In this document: positions 17,784 to 26,661 of the stretch, in pieces | Position numbering within the stretch: the stretch's first letter is position 1 | How the letters are laid out: every line of letters starts with the position of its first letter | Made by a program: the position numbers and the translations under genes | The notes under the pieces: generated by a model | The model's database searches: none | What the model was told of the DNA's origin: nothing | Seen by the model: only the letters and a program-made list of their open reading frames with translations | Assembly (NCBI RefSeq): GCF_025452095.1 | Contig: NZ_CP104877.1 | Span: forward strand, 186,001-250,000 | From: Paenarthrobacter sp. JL.01a | GTDB lineage: Bacteria; Actinomycetota; Actinomycetes; Actinomycetales; Micrococcaceae | Direction of reading: 5' to 3' | DNA length: 64,000 nt

Positions 17784-17819
17784 CATCCCGGGGCGGGGTA
17801 TAGTCCTCGCCCCGGGATG
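17784..17819 (+). terminator. Hairpin between hyuB and Gfo/Idh gene
   Basis: A perfect 12-bp stem (CATCCCGGGGCG) with a 12-base loop lies in the 82-base gap. It may terminate or attenuate the operon; the downstream gene has no box of its own, so some read-through is expected. Confidence 0.55.
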
Positions 17820-17847
17820 TTCCAACAATCATTAAACGGAGATTCAC

Positions 17848-18981
17848 ATGGAACCCATTCGAGTCGGCATTATCGGCGTCGGAAACGTCCTCAACCAATA
17901 CCTGGACAAGATCGGCGTCCACCCTGACGTCGACATCGTGGCGCTTGCGGATGTGAACCCGGAGGCCGTGCGGAAGCGCGCCGCCGAGTATGACGTTCCC
18001 AAAGCACTCACCCCGGACGAGTTGCTGGCGGACGAGGACGTGGAGCTGGTCCTGAACCTCACACCGCCCAAGCTGCACGCGCCGGTCACCCTCCAGGCGA
18101 TCGCGGCCGGCAAACACGTCCTTTCGGAGAAGCCCTTTGCCACGTCCCTTGAGGAAGCGAAGCAGATCCTGGACGCGGCACGGGAAGCCGGTGTCAAAGT
18201 GGGCTCCGCGCCCACCACCTTCCTGGGTTCCGGCATGCAGACCAGCCGCAAGCTCATCGACGACGGCTGGATCGGTGAGCCCGTTGCAGCTTTCGCTTCC
18301 TTCGCGTGCAGGGGCTACGAACACTGGCACCCGAACGTTGACCCGTTCTACAGCCCCGGCGCGGGCCCCATGCTGGACATCGGACCATACCTCATCACCA
18401 ACCTGGTGAACTTCTTCGGCCCCGTTTCCCGTGTCTCCGCAACCACGCCGCGTTCGTCCGAGACCCGTCCCCGCCCCGGCAAGGACGGCGAAGTCATCCA
18501 GATCCAGACCCCCACGCATGTCACGGGCACACTCGACTTCGAGTCCGGCGCCTCTGCCACCGTGATCGTCAGCTGGGACATCTGGAACCACAACCTGCCG
18601 CACCTGGAGATCTACGGCACCGGTGGTTCCTTGGCAGCACCGAACCCGGACCACTTCTCCGGCGCTCCCGTGCTGCGGCGCGGTGAGCCGGGCGACCTCG
18701 CGCTGGACATGACGCCTCCGGGCGGCGGCGACTGGCGCGAAACGCCCATCACCCACCGCGACGATGCCTACCGCGGCATCGGCTTGGCCGAGTTCGGCTA
18801 CGCCATCCGCAACGGCGTGGAACCCCGGACGGGCGGCGACTTCGCCTACCACGTGCTGGAAGTCCTCCTCGCCTTCGAGGCCTCCTCGGAGCAGGGCAAG
18901 CACATCGCGATCGAAAGCACCTGCGAGCGGCCCCGGCCGCTGCCCTCCGTGGGACCGCAGGAGCCTTACCGCTTCGACTAA
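17848..18981 (+). CDS. Gfo/Idh/MocA family oxidoreductase
   Basis: A 377-residue NAD(P)-dependent oxidoreductase. The N-terminal Rossmann motif VGIIGVGNV is at 6-14; LSEKPFAT near 92-99 carries the conserved EKP lysine. The C-terminal domain contains GPMLDIGPYLITNLVNFFG near 172-190, where the catalytic His of inositol dehydrogenases is replaced by Tyr in DIGPYL. That change is common in sugar dehydrogenase subgroups. It probably oxidises a sugar, cyclitol or derivative. It is the last gene before the 22-bp hairpin at 18994. Confidence 0.88.
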   Translation: MEPIRVGIIGVGNVLNQYLDKIGVHPDVDIVALADVNPEAVRKRAAEYDVPKALTPDELLADEDVELVLNLTPPKLHAPVTLQAIAAGKHVLSEKPFATSLEEAKQILDAAREAGVKVGSAPTTFLGSGMQTSRKLIDDGWIGEPVAAFASFACRGYEHWHPNVDPFYSPGAGPMLDIGPYLITNLVNFFGPVSRVSATTPRSSETRPRPGKDGEVIQIQTPTHVTGTLDFESGASATVIVSWDIWNHNLPHLEIYGTGGSLAAPNPDHFSGAPVLRRGEPGDLALDMTPPGGGDWRETPITHRDDAYRGIGLAEFGYAIRNGVEPRTGGDFAYHVLEVLLAFEASSEQGKHIAIESTCERPRPLPSVGPQEPYRFD

Positions 18982-18993
18982 GACAAGCGAAAA

Positions 18994-19043
18994 CAAACAG
19001 CAGCCGACGGCGGTACGCACTTACCGCCGTCGGCTGCTGTTTG
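18994..19043. terminator. Very long perfect hairpin (22-bp arms)
   Basis: Perfect 22-base arms flank a six-base loop, starting 13 bases after the Gfo/Idh stop. The core AGCAGCCGAC is shared with the hairpin at 10444. It probably acts as a bidirectional terminator insulating box B from upstream transcription. Confidence 0.75.
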
Positions 19044-19064
19044 CGTGTCCGGGCACGTGGCCCG

Positions 19065-19081
19065 CGTCCCAAACTGGGACA
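19065..19081. promoter_or_regulatory. 17-base regulon box B (CGTCCCA-AAC-TGGGACA)
   Basis: A near-perfect inverted repeat, 86 bases before the IolD-like start and 22 bases after the strong hairpin. Confidence 0.72.
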
Positions 19082-19166
19082 CAACTTTGCTTCCCCGCGG
19101 TGAAAACCTGATGTTCGGGCGAATCGGTTTGCAAATGCCGACGCACCTACGAATTTAGGAGAACGC

Positions 19167-21128
19167 ATGACTAGCACAGCCGCTGCTGATATCGGCACCG
19201 AGGTCAATATCGCAGCCGATAAAAAGGCCGTCCGCCGCCGCACTGTCGCACAAGCGATCGTCGAGTATTTGCAGGTCCAGTACAGCGAACTCGACGGCGA
19301 AGAACGCCGCCTGATCGCCGGCATGTACGGCATCTTCGGGCACGGCAACTCCGTGGGCCTGGCCCAGGGCATCGACGAGTACGGTGTGGACTTCCCGCAC
19401 TTCCAGGGCAAGAACGAACAGTCCATGGTCCACGCGGCCATCGGCTTCGCCAAGGCCTCCAACCGTGCCGCCACCCTGGCCTGCACCGCTTCCGCCGGTC
19501 CGGGATCCACCAACATGGTTTCCGGTGCCGCCACAGCCACCACCAACCGCCTGCCCGTGCTGCTTTTCCCCGCGGACATCATCAACAACCGCTTCGGCGA
19601 TCCCGTGCTGCAGCAGATCGAGCACCCGGTGGAACGCGACGTGTCCGCCAACGACTGCTTCCGTCCTGTCAGCCGCTACTTCGACCGCATCACGCACCCC
19701 GCCCAGTTGCTGTCCACGCTCCCGGAGGCAATGCGCGTCCTCACCGATCCCGTGGAAACCGGTGCCGTGGTGGTTTGCCTGCCGCAGGACATCCAGGGCG
19801 CGGAGTTCGACTTCCCGGAGTCCTTCTTCACCCCGCGCGTCTGGCACATCCGCCGTCGTCCGGCTGTTGAGGACGAGCTTCGTGACGCCGCGGAAATCAT
19901 CCGCAACGCCAAGCGTCCGCTGCTGATCGCCGGTGGCGGCGTCCGCTACTCCAAGGCACAGGAAGAACTGGCGCGCTTCAGCTCCGAGTTCGGCATCCCG
20001 GTCTCCGAGACCTACGCGGGCAAGGGAAGCGGACCCATCACCGACCTCAACCTCGGTGCGCTGGGCGTGACCGGAACCGTGGGTGCCAATGAGATCGCCG
20101 ACGGCGCGGACTGCGTCATTACCGTTGGCTCGCGCCTGCAGGACTTCATCACCGCCTCGCATTCGCTGTTCCAGAACCCGGACGTGAAGTTCGTGAACCT
20201 CAACGTGGGTTCGTTCGACGCCCACAAGATGGGCTCGTTCCCCGTCATCGGCGATGCCAGGCTCAACCTGGCCGGCCTGCGTGAGCGGCTCACCGCCGTC
20301 GGGTACTCGACGTCGGACGAGTTCCGCAGCGACATCGCGGACGCACGCAAGGCCACGCTGGAAGTGCGCAAGCACGACCTCCAGGCCTTCCCGGGCGAAC
20401 TGATGAGCCAGGCCCAGGTGATCGACGTGCTCAACAAGCGCACCACCAGCCAGGACGCCCTGATCCTGGGTTCCGGCGGCGTGGTTGAAGGTATCCACAA
20501 GGCCTGGGACCCGTCCAACGGCACCGAAATCCACTTCGAGTACGCCAACTCCTGCATGGGCCACGAGATCCCCGCAGGCCTGGGTTACCGGATTGCCCGC
20601 GATGACGCGCCGGGCGAGGTGTACGTCCTGATCGGTGACGGCACCTACTTCATGCAGCCCACGGAACTGGTCACGGCCGTCCAGGAACACAAGAAGATCA
20701 TCACGATCGTGATCGACAACCGCGGCCACCAGTGCATCTGGCCGCTGCAGGTTGCCAAGGGCGGTCCGGACCGCGAATTCGGCACCCAGTACCGGGAACG
20801 CAGCATGGAGTCCGGCCGTTTGGACGGGGCAGTACTCGAGTTCGACATCGCCGCCAACGCGGCCAGCATGGGCTGTGCGGCATGGTCGACGACGACGGTC
20901 GAGGAGTTCTCTGCCGCCCTCACCGAGGCGCAGGAAGCCGAGGGTCCAGCAGTGATCGTCGCCCGGGTGGAGCCGTGGCGCTACCTTTCCGGCAACGGCG
21001 CCTTCTGGGACGTTGGAGCTCCGATGACCTCGGAGCGGCCCGCCACCCTGGAGGGTGCTGCCAAGCACCTCAAGGGCCGTGAGCGGCAGCGCTTCTACGC
21101 TGCCACCACCGCACCTGACGCACGCTAG
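19167..21128 (+). CDS. IolD-like ThDP-dependent enzyme (trihydroxycyclohexane-1,2-dione hydrolase family)
   Basis: A 653-residue thiamine-diphosphate enzyme of the IolD branch. The catalytic Glu lies in FQGKNEQSMVHAA near 88. The central domain carries LLIAGGGVRYSKA near 252-264. The ThDP/Mg motif starts at GDGTYFMQP near 490 and ends with VIDNRGHQ. IolD opens the ring of 3D-(3,5/4)-trihydroxycyclohexane-1,2-dione in inositol breakdown. The neighbouring inositol-dehydrogenase-like enzymes support a cyclic polyol substrate, but iolB, iolC and iolE are absent, so this is not a standard myo-inositol operon. Other C-C hydrolytic or lyase roles are possible. Confidence 0.85.
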   Translation: MTSTAAADIGTEVNIAADKKAVRRRTVAQAIVEYLQVQYSELDGEERRLIAGMYGIFGHGNSVGLAQGIDEYGVDFPHFQGKNEQSMVHAAIGFAKASNRAATLACTASAGPGSTNMVSGAATATTNRLPVLLFPADIINNRFGDPVLQQIEHPVERDVSANDCFRPVSRYFDRITHPAQLLSTLPEAMRVLTDPVETGAVVVCLPQDIQGAEFDFPESFFTPRVWHIRRRPAVEDELRDAAEIIRNAKRPLLIAGGGVRYSKAQEELARFSSEFGIPVSETYAGKGSGPITDLNLGALGVTGTVGANEIADGADCVITVGSRLQDFITASHSLFQNPDVKFVNLNVGSFDAHKMGSFPVIGDARLNLAGLRERLTAVGYSTSDEFRSDIADARKATLEVRKHDLQAFPGELMSQAQVIDVLNKRTTSQDALILGSGGVVEGIHKAWDPSNGTEIHFEYANSCMGHEIPAGLGYRIARDDAPGEVYVLIGDGTYFMQPTELVTAVQEHKKIITIVIDNRGHQCIWPLQVAKGGPDREFGTQYRERSMESGRLDGAVLEFDIAANAASMGCAAWSTTTVEEFSAALTEAQEAEGPAVIVARVEPWRYLSGNGAFWDVGAPMTSERPATLEGAAKHLKGRERQRFYAATTAPDAR

Positions 21129-21135
21129 GCGCACC

Positions 21136-21176
21136 GGGCGGGACCGCTCCATCCAGCGGTCCCGCCCGTTTCTTTT
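21136..21176 (+). terminator. Intrinsic terminator between iolD-like gene and aldehyde dehydrogenase
   Basis: A 13-bp stem (GGGCGGGACCGCT) with a six-base loop is followed by GTTTCTTTT. It lies in the 78-base gap; the downstream gene must rely on read-through or its own weak promoter. Confidence 0.7.
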
Positions 21177-21206
21177 ACGGGATTTACTGACCAAGGAGCA
21201 ATCATT

Positions 21207-22562
21207 ATGAGCACATTTGCCGTTACTGATCCGGCTACCGGAACCATCCACGCCGAGTACCCCGCCGCCACTGACGCAGAGGTGGAAGCCGGGCTCAGCG
21301 CCGCCCAGCAGACCTACCAGGAGTGGTCCCGCACCACCACAGTCGCCGAGCGCGCTGCCCTGGCTAAACGCCTCGCGGATCTGTTTGTTGAGCGGAAGGA
21401 TAAGCTGGCCGCCATCATCAACCGCGAGATGGGCAAGCCGCTGCAGCAGGCCGCCGGCGAGGCCGAGTTCTCCGGCTCCATTGCCGCTGCCTTTGCTGAG
21501 CACGCCGAAGAATGGCTCGCCGATGAGCAACTGGAGGTAGCCGACGGGCTGCGGAGCTTCTTCCGCTACCAGGGCCTCGGCGTGATCCTGGGCATCATGC
21601 CGTGGAACTACCCGTATTACCAGGTGGCACGGTTCGCGATTCCCAACATCATCCTGGGCAACACGGTCATTGTCCGGCATGCCAGCCAGTGTCCGGAGTC
21701 GGCGTTGGCATTGGAGGAACTCTTCCGCGATGCAGGTTTCCCGGAGGGTGCCTACGTCAACCTGTTCGCCACCCACCAGCAGATCTCCACCATGATCGCG
21801 GACGACCGGGTGCAGGGTGTCTCGCTCACCGGCTCCGAGCAGGTGGGAGCGATCGTGGCTGAACAGGCCGGACGTGCGCTGAAGAAGTGCGTGCTGGAGC
21901 TCGGCGGCGCCGATGTGTTCCTGGTCCTGGACACGGACAACGTGGACCTCGCCGTGAAGAAGGCCGTCATGGGCCGCATGGGCAACACGGGCCAGTCCTG
22001 CAACGGTTCCAAGAGGATCGTGGTGCTGGACAAGTACTTCGACGAGTTCTCCGGGAAGTTCAAGGCAGCCATCGCCGGACAGTCCTACGAGAACGGCGAT
22101 TTCGGACCGATGTCCTCCGATTCGGCCACAAAGTTCCTGGCTTCCCAGGTGCAGGGCGCCCTGGACCAAGGCGCAGAGATCCTGGTGGGCAACAATGAGC
22201 CCCAGGGCAACGTGTTCACCCCCACAGTGATCACGAACATCACGCCGGCCATGGACGTCTACAGCGAGGAACTCTTTGGCCCTGTTGCGCAGCTGTACAA
22301 GGTCAGCAGCGACGAGGAAGCCATCAAGCTGGCCAATTCCTCGCCGTACGGCCTCGGTTCGGTAGTGATTTGCGACGACGTTGAGCGCGCCGAGCGCGTC
22401 GGAAACCAGCTCGACGTCGGCATGGTCTTCGTGGGTGCCTACGACCTCAGCGGTGCGGACGTGCCCTTCGGCGGCGTCAAGAAGTCCGGCTACGGCCGCG
22501 AACTGGGCAAGGTGGGCATGCTGGAATTCGCCAACAAGAAGCTGTTCCGCTTCGCGAAGTAG
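21207..22562 (+). CDS. NAD(P)-dependent aldehyde dehydrogenase (succinate-semialdehyde dehydrogenase-like)
   Basis: A 451-residue aldehyde dehydrogenase, shorter than the 480-residue norm in the N-terminal region, as in the SSADH-I-like group. GVILGIMPWNYPYYQV (about 113-128) contains the cofactor-site Asn. The catalytic Glu is in LELGGADVF near 231, and the nucleophilic Cys in NTGQSCNGSKR near 265. It oxidises an aldehyde to an acid, plausibly the semialdehyde made by the operon's aminotransferase. A hairpin separates it from the convergent Gfo/Idh gene. Confidence 0.92.
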   Translation: MSTFAVTDPATGTIHAEYPAATDAEVEAGLSAAQQTYQEWSRTTTVAERAALAKRLADLFVERKDKLAAIINREMGKPLQQAAGEAEFSGSIAAAFAEHAEEWLADEQLEVADGLRSFFRYQGLGVILGIMPWNYPYYQVARFAIPNIILGNTVIVRHASQCPESALALEELFRDAGFPEGAYVNLFATHQQISTMIADDRVQGVSLTGSEQVGAIVAEQAGRALKKCVLELGGADVFLVLDTDNVDLAVKKAVMGRMGNTGQSCNGSKRIVVLDKYFDEFSGKFKAAIAGQSYENGDFGPMSSDSATKFLASQVQGALDQGAEILVGNNEPQGNVFTPTVITNITPAMDVYSEELFGPVAQLYKVSSDEEAIKLANSSPYGLGSVVICDDVERAERVGNQLDVGMVFVGAYDLSGADVPFGGVKKSGYGRELGKVGMLEFANKKLFRFAK

Positions 22563-22590
22563 GTTTCAGCGACTAAGTTGCAGCGCAGCA

Positions 22591-22630
22591 AAAGGAGGCC
22601 GGATCACGCGATCCGGCCTCCATCTTTGTC
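22591..22630. terminator. Bidirectional intrinsic terminator
   Basis: A 12-bp stem (GGAGGCCGGATC) with an ACGC loop sits between convergent genes. AAA precedes it and CATCTTT follows it, so it can serve both strands. Confidence 0.7.
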
Positions 22631-22638
22631 GCAGGAGC

Positions 22639-23823
22639 CTAGGCTCCGTACGTGGTGTTCCCTGTGACTTCCGGGACCTCCACCCAGGCGGAAGACTCTG
22701 CGCTGCGCAGGGAGGCATCCACCAGTTCCGATGCCGACCAACCGTCGGCCACAGAAGGTCCAAGCTGCTTGCCTTCGGCCACCGAACGCAAAAACAGCGC
22801 GGCCTCGATGGTCTTGAGGTCGTTGAAGCCGATACCGGGACCGGCGTTGGGCTGGAAGCGCCCAAATTCGCCGAAGGAGGGCGGGGTCATGACGGTCCGG
22901 TATCCACTGCGGTCCGTTGCGACTTCCAGCTGGTTCATGCGCTCGAAGTTCCAGCGGATGGATCCTTCGGTGCCGTAAACCTCCACGATGTATTCAGCGT
23001 GCGGGCCGATCGCGACGCGGGTTGTCTCGAACATGCCCACTGCACCGCCCTCGAAGCGGGCGAGCATGGCCGTGTAGTCCTCGTTCTCCACCTCCCGGGT
23101 CACATCCGAGGCCTCACCCTTGTTGAAGGAATTCGACGACGTTCCGGCTGGCAGCGGACGTTCCTTGATGAACGTTTCCGTCACCGCGTTGACCGAGGTG
23201 ATGCGGCCTACCAGGAACTGGGCCAGGTCGAAACCGTGGCTCAGGATGTCGCCCAAAACGCCGGACCCTGCGCGCGCTTGCTCGTACCGCCAGGTGAACA
23301 CCTGCGTCGGGTCCGAGGCGTAGCTGGTCAGCAGGCGGATCTGCACGTTGGTCACCTTGCCCAGCGCCCCGGAACGGATCAACCGTCGTGCCTCAGCGAT
23401 GGCCGGTGCATGCCGGTAATTGAAGCCCACCGACGTGATAAGTCCGGCGCCCTCAGCGCCCTGGGCAATCTCGCGGGATTCCTGGGCGCTGCGGCCCATC
23501 GGCTTCTCGATCCAAAAGTGCTTGCCGGCCTCGATGGTGGCCAAAGCGATTTCGTGATGCAGGAAGTTGGGGGAGCAGATCGAGACGACATCGACGTCCG
23601 GGTTCTCCAGTACTTTGCGGTAGTCGGTAGCCGTTTCCCTGTAACCGAGCGCGTCCTCGGCATGGTGACGGCCGGCGTCGTCCGGGTCTGCGGCGATGAC
23701 AAGCTCGGGGTGGCGCGGCAGTTCGGGGAAGAACTGTTTGGTGGCGAGGTAGGCGCGGGAATGCAGGCGCCCCATCCACCCCACCGAGATGAGGCCAACG
23801 CCAATGCGGTTCTGGTCTTCCAA
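22639..23823 (-). CDS. Gfo/Idh/MocA family oxidoreductase
   Basis: A 394-residue oxidoreductase. The Rossmann motif GLISVGWMGRLHSRAY lies at about 9-24, HFWIEKPMGRS near 100-110 contains the EKP lysine, and GVLGDILSHGFDLAQF near 190-205 supplies the catalytic Asp and His. The TTG at 23823 is preferred because AAGGAG precedes it with seven-base spacing; an upstream in-frame ATG would add about 20 unlike residues. It is divergent from the SDR gene across box C, so both are likely regulated together. Confidence 0.88.
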   Translation of the reverse strand: MEDQNRIGVGLISVGWMGRLHSRAYLATKQFFPELPRHPELVIAADPDDAGRHHAEDALGYRETATDYRKVLENPDVDVVSICSPNFLHHEIALATIEAGKHFWIEKPMGRSAQESREIAQGAEGAGLITSVGFNYRHAPAIAEARRLIRSGALGKVTNVQIRLLTSYASDPTQVFTWRYEQARAGSGVLGDILSHGFDLAQFLVGRITSVNAVTETFIKERPLPAGTSSNSFNKGEASDVTREVENEDYTAMLARFEGGAVGMFETTRVAIGPHAEYIVEVYGTEGSIRWNFERMNQLEVATDRSGYRTVMTPPSFGEFGRFQPNAGPGIGFNDLKTIEAALFLRSVAEGKQLGPSVADGWSASELVDASLRSAESSAWVEVPEVTGNTTYGA

Positions 23824-23920
23824 AGTGGACTCCTTAGTTTGTGCCGCTCTTCGGCGGTGCTGTGCCGCGCAGAAAGACGGCATCTGCGGATCAGCCTATG
23901 AACGCAAGGAGTGTGCGCTG

Positions 23921-23937
23921 TGTCTCAATCTGAGACA
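23921..23937. promoter_or_regulatory. 17-base regulon box C (TGTCTCA-ATC-TGAGACA)
   Basis: The most symmetric copy, with perfect seven-base arms, in the gap between divergent genes. It lies 98 bases from the Gfo/Idh start and 75 from the SDR start. Confidence 0.75.
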
Positions 23938-24011
23938 TCCTGCGAAGGCCTCCGGCTGTTTAGGTAGAACGTACTAGTCCAGTAACGCCAAGAAAGAGGA
24001 GCCCGTCGACG

Positions 24012-24779
24012 ATGATGGACCGCAGCACGTGGAATCGGACGGAACCCTTGCGGGTACTCGTCACAGGCGCGACGTCCGGCGTCGGCGAAGCGACCGCAAA
24101 GCTGTTCGCAGCGCGGGGTGCGCGGGTGGCCCTTTTGGGACGACGCGCCGGAGAGCTGCAGCGCGTCGTGAAGGAGATCGACGGCGGTGCTCACCAAGTG
24201 TTTACGGACGTCGCTGACGTCGAATCGGTCCGAAATGGGGTCCGGGGTGCCATCCACGCCCTCGGTGGACTCGACGTGGCAGTCAACGCCGCGGGGGTTG
24301 CCGGCTACGCGGCACTGGAGGACCTGAATGATCGCCGCTGGCGTGAAGTGCTGGACACCAACCTCTCCGGCACCTTCTACGTCGCCCGGGAAGCGGGGCT
24401 GCACATGCGCAGGTCCGGGAAAGGGGCCATCGTCAACGTCGCCTCGGACCTTGCCACCATGGGCGTCGCCGGGCTGGCACACTACTGCGCGGCCAAAGCT
24501 GGCGTCGTCGGTCTCACCAAAGCCCTTGCCGTTGAATTAGCACCCCATGTCCGGGTCAACGCCGTGTGTCCGGGCCCCATCGACACCCCCATGTTGCGGT
24601 CAGGTCTGGAATCCGAAGTGGACCCCGTCCTGGCCCTGCAGCAGAAGGAAAGCACCGTGCCGCTGAACCGCCTCGCTGATCCGGAAGAAGTAGCGGCAGC
24701 CATCTACTTCCTGGCGGTGGACGGCACCTTCGCCACTGGCACCAGCATGGCGTTCGACGGCGGCACGTCAGCCGCGTAG
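24012..24779 (+). CDS. Short-chain dehydrogenase/reductase (3-oxoacyl/glucose dehydrogenase-like)
   Basis: A 255-residue classical SDR. VLVTGATSGVGEA at about 15-27 is the TGxxxGxG cofactor motif, VNAAGVAGY near 95-103 the NAG motif, and the catalytic Ser, Tyr and Lys lie in NVASDLATMG and HYCAAKAG (about 141-166). The C-terminal FDGGTSAA is standard. It probably oxidises a hydroxyl on a sugar acid or polyol. Two adjacent ATGs (24012, 24015) are possible starts. It leads the operon with the IlvD/Edd dehydratase 52 bases downstream. Confidence 0.92.
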   Translation: MMDRSTWNRTEPLRVLVTGATSGVGEATAKLFAARGARVALLGRRAGELQRVVKEIDGGAHQVFTDVADVESVRNGVRGAIHALGGLDVAVNAAGVAGYAALEDLNDRRWREVLDTNLSGTFYVAREAGLHMRRSGKGAIVNVASDLATMGVAGLAHYCAAKAGVVGLTKALAVELAPHVRVNAVCPGPIDTPMLRSGLESEVDPVLALQQKESTVPLNRLADPEEVAAAIYFLAVDGTFATGTSMAFDGGTSAA

Positions 24780-24831
24780 CAGCCTCACCCAAGACTTCAC
24801 AACACGAACAAACCAAGGAGTTCCGAAAGAT

Positions 24832-26589
24832 ATGCCTGAGTCGAACTACAACGATCTCCGCAGTGCGCACTGGTTCGCGCCGCACGACCTCACGGGATTC
24901 GTGCACCGTACTGCCATCCAGGCCGAAGGCTTCTCGCGCTTCGCCATCAAGAACCGGCCGGTCATTGGCATCGCAAACTCCTGGTCGGAGCTGGTCAACT
25001 GCAACATCCACTTTAAGCTGCTTGCCGAGGCCGTGAAGCGCGGCGTCCTGATGGCCGGCGGTTTGCCGCTGGAGTTCCCCACCATCTCCTTGGGCGAAAG
25101 CCTGATGAAGCCCTCGGCCATGCAGTTCCGCAACCTGATGGCCATGGACGTTGAGGAGTCCATCCGCGCGTACCCGCTGGATGCGATCGTGCTGCTGGGT
25201 GGTTGTGACAAGACGGTTCCAGCACAGCTCATGGGAGCGGCCAGCGCGGACATTCCCACCATCATGCTGACGGGCGGCCCGCAGGAACCGGCGTACTTCC
25301 GGGGCAAGCAGCTGGGCGTTGGCACGGACACGTGGAAGTACGCGGACGAACTGCGCGCGGGCAAGATCACCGAGGCGGACTTCGATGAACTTGAGTCCTC
25401 TGCCAAGCCCTCCGCCGGCCACTGCAGCGAAATGGGCACGGCCTCCACCATGACATCGCTCGTTGAAGCGCTGGGTATGTGCCTTCCCGGCACTGCGTCC
25501 ATTCCCGCCGTCGATTCACGCCGCGGGCAGGCGGCGGAAGCCACAGGCCGCCGGGCAGTGGAAATGGCCTTGTCGGGCCCGAAGCCCAGCGAGATCCTGA
25601 CCAAGGAGGCGTTCGACAACGCCATCACCTTGCTCATGGCTGTGGGTGGCTCGACCAACGCAGTGGTTCATCTTTTGGCTCTGGCCCGCAGGGTCGGCTA
25701 CGAACTGCAGTTGGACCGCTTCCACGAGATTTCCCAGCGCACCCCACGGATCGTGAATGTCCGGCCATCCGGCGAGTATCTGGTGCAGCAGCTCTTTCAG
25801 GTGGGCGGCATCTCCACCGTTCTCAAGGAACTGACGCCACTGTTGAACAAGGATGCAATCACGGTCACCGGTGAGTCCCTCGAAAAGGGCTACCGTAACG
25901 CACCCGAGCCCGACGGCGTCGTCGTCAGTAAGCTCGAGACGCCCTTTGACGCCTCAGGAGGCATCGCCGTCGTGCGTGGTTCCCTGGCCCCCAACGGTGC
26001 CGTGATCAAGCGCAGCGCCGCCTCCAAGGACCTGCTGCAGCACAAGGGCTCGGCGATTGTCTTTGACGACATTTACGATCTCGGACGGCGGATCGACGAT
26101 CCTGACCTGGACATCACTGAGGACTCGGTCCTGGTGCTGCGCAACAGCGGTCCCGTCGGCGCTCCCGGCATGCCGGAGTGGGGCATGCTGCCCATCCCGC
26201 AGAAGCTGCTGCGCCGCGGCATCCGCGACATTGTGCGCATCTCCGACGCCCGCATGAGCGGCACCGCATTTGGCACAACCGTGCTACATGTCTCGCCCGA
26301 AGCTGCGGTGGGTGGTCCGCTGGCGATCGTCCGCGACGGCGATCCGATCGTGCTGGATGTCGAGAACCAGCGGCTGGACCTGGACCTCCCCGAGGAAGAG
26401 ATCGAAGCCAGGCTTGCGGAACTCAAACTGCCCGAGCCAAAGTACCGCCGCGGCTACGGGCGCCTGTTCATCGACCACGTGAACCAGGCGCATGAAGGTT
26501 GCGACTTCGACTTCCTCAAGGGCCTGCCGGATGAGGAGCCCCAGCGGTTGCCGTACGGCCTGATGAGTGGATGGCAGGGCGGCTGGTAG
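24832..26589 (+). CDS. IlvD/Edd family dehydratase (sugar-acid dehydratase-like)
   Basis: A 585-residue iron-sulfur dehydratase. The three cluster cysteines are Cys57 (LVNCNIH), Cys125 (GGCDKTVP) and Cys198 (GHCSEMGT), and the family motif GTAFGTTVLHVSPEAAVGG lies near 477-495. The sequence fits the L-arabinonate or other aldonate dehydratase subgroup better than biosynthetic IlvD. It would turn a polyhydroxy acid into a 2-keto-3-deoxy acid. AAGGAG is present before the ATG. A hairpin follows. Confidence 0.9.
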   Translation: MPESNYNDLRSAHWFAPHDLTGFVHRTAIQAEGFSRFAIKNRPVIGIANSWSELVNCNIHFKLLAEAVKRGVLMAGGLPLEFPTISLGESLMKPSAMQFRNLMAMDVEESIRAYPLDAIVLLGGCDKTVPAQLMGAASADIPTIMLTGGPQEPAYFRGKQLGVGTDTWKYADELRAGKITEADFDELESSAKPSAGHCSEMGTASTMTSLVEALGMCLPGTASIPAVDSRRGQAAEATGRRAVEMALSGPKPSEILTKEAFDNAITLLMAVGGSTNAVVHLLALARRVGYELQLDRFHEISQRTPRIVNVRPSGEYLVQQLFQVGGISTVLKELTPLLNKDAITVTGESLEKGYRNAPEPDGVVVSKLETPFDASGGIAVVRGSLAPNGAVIKRSAASKDLLQHKGSAIVFDDIYDLGRRIDDPDLDITEDSVLVLRNSGPVGAPGMPEWGMLPIPQKLLRRGIRDIVRISDARMSGTAFGTTVLHVSPEAAVGGPLAIVRDGDPIVLDVENQRLDLDLPEEEIEARLAELKLPEPKYRRGYGRLFIDHVNQAHEGCDFDFLKGLPDEEPQRLPYGLMSGWQGGW

Positions 26590-26617
26590 GAGGCCGCTGG
26601 CACCCCATACAGACATC

Positions 26618-26645
26618 AAGGGCCGCTCCCGTGGGAGCGGCCCTT
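26618..26645. terminator. Hairpin between dehydratase and hydroxyacid dehydrogenase
   Basis: A perfect 13-bp stem (AAGGGCCGCTCCC) with a two-base loop ends 16 bases before the next start codon. There is an A-run but no T-run after it, so on the plus strand it may act as an attenuator or mRNA stabiliser. Confidence 0.5.
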
Positions 26646-26661
26646 CAAAAAAGGAGAAGAT

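Noticed and set aside
19155-22169. A 1004-codon open frame on the minus strand across the iolD-like and aldehyde dehydrogenase genes
   Set aside because: It mirrors strongly coding genes on the other strand, has low-complexity G/V/D/H-rich composition and no domain; it is a high-GC shadow.
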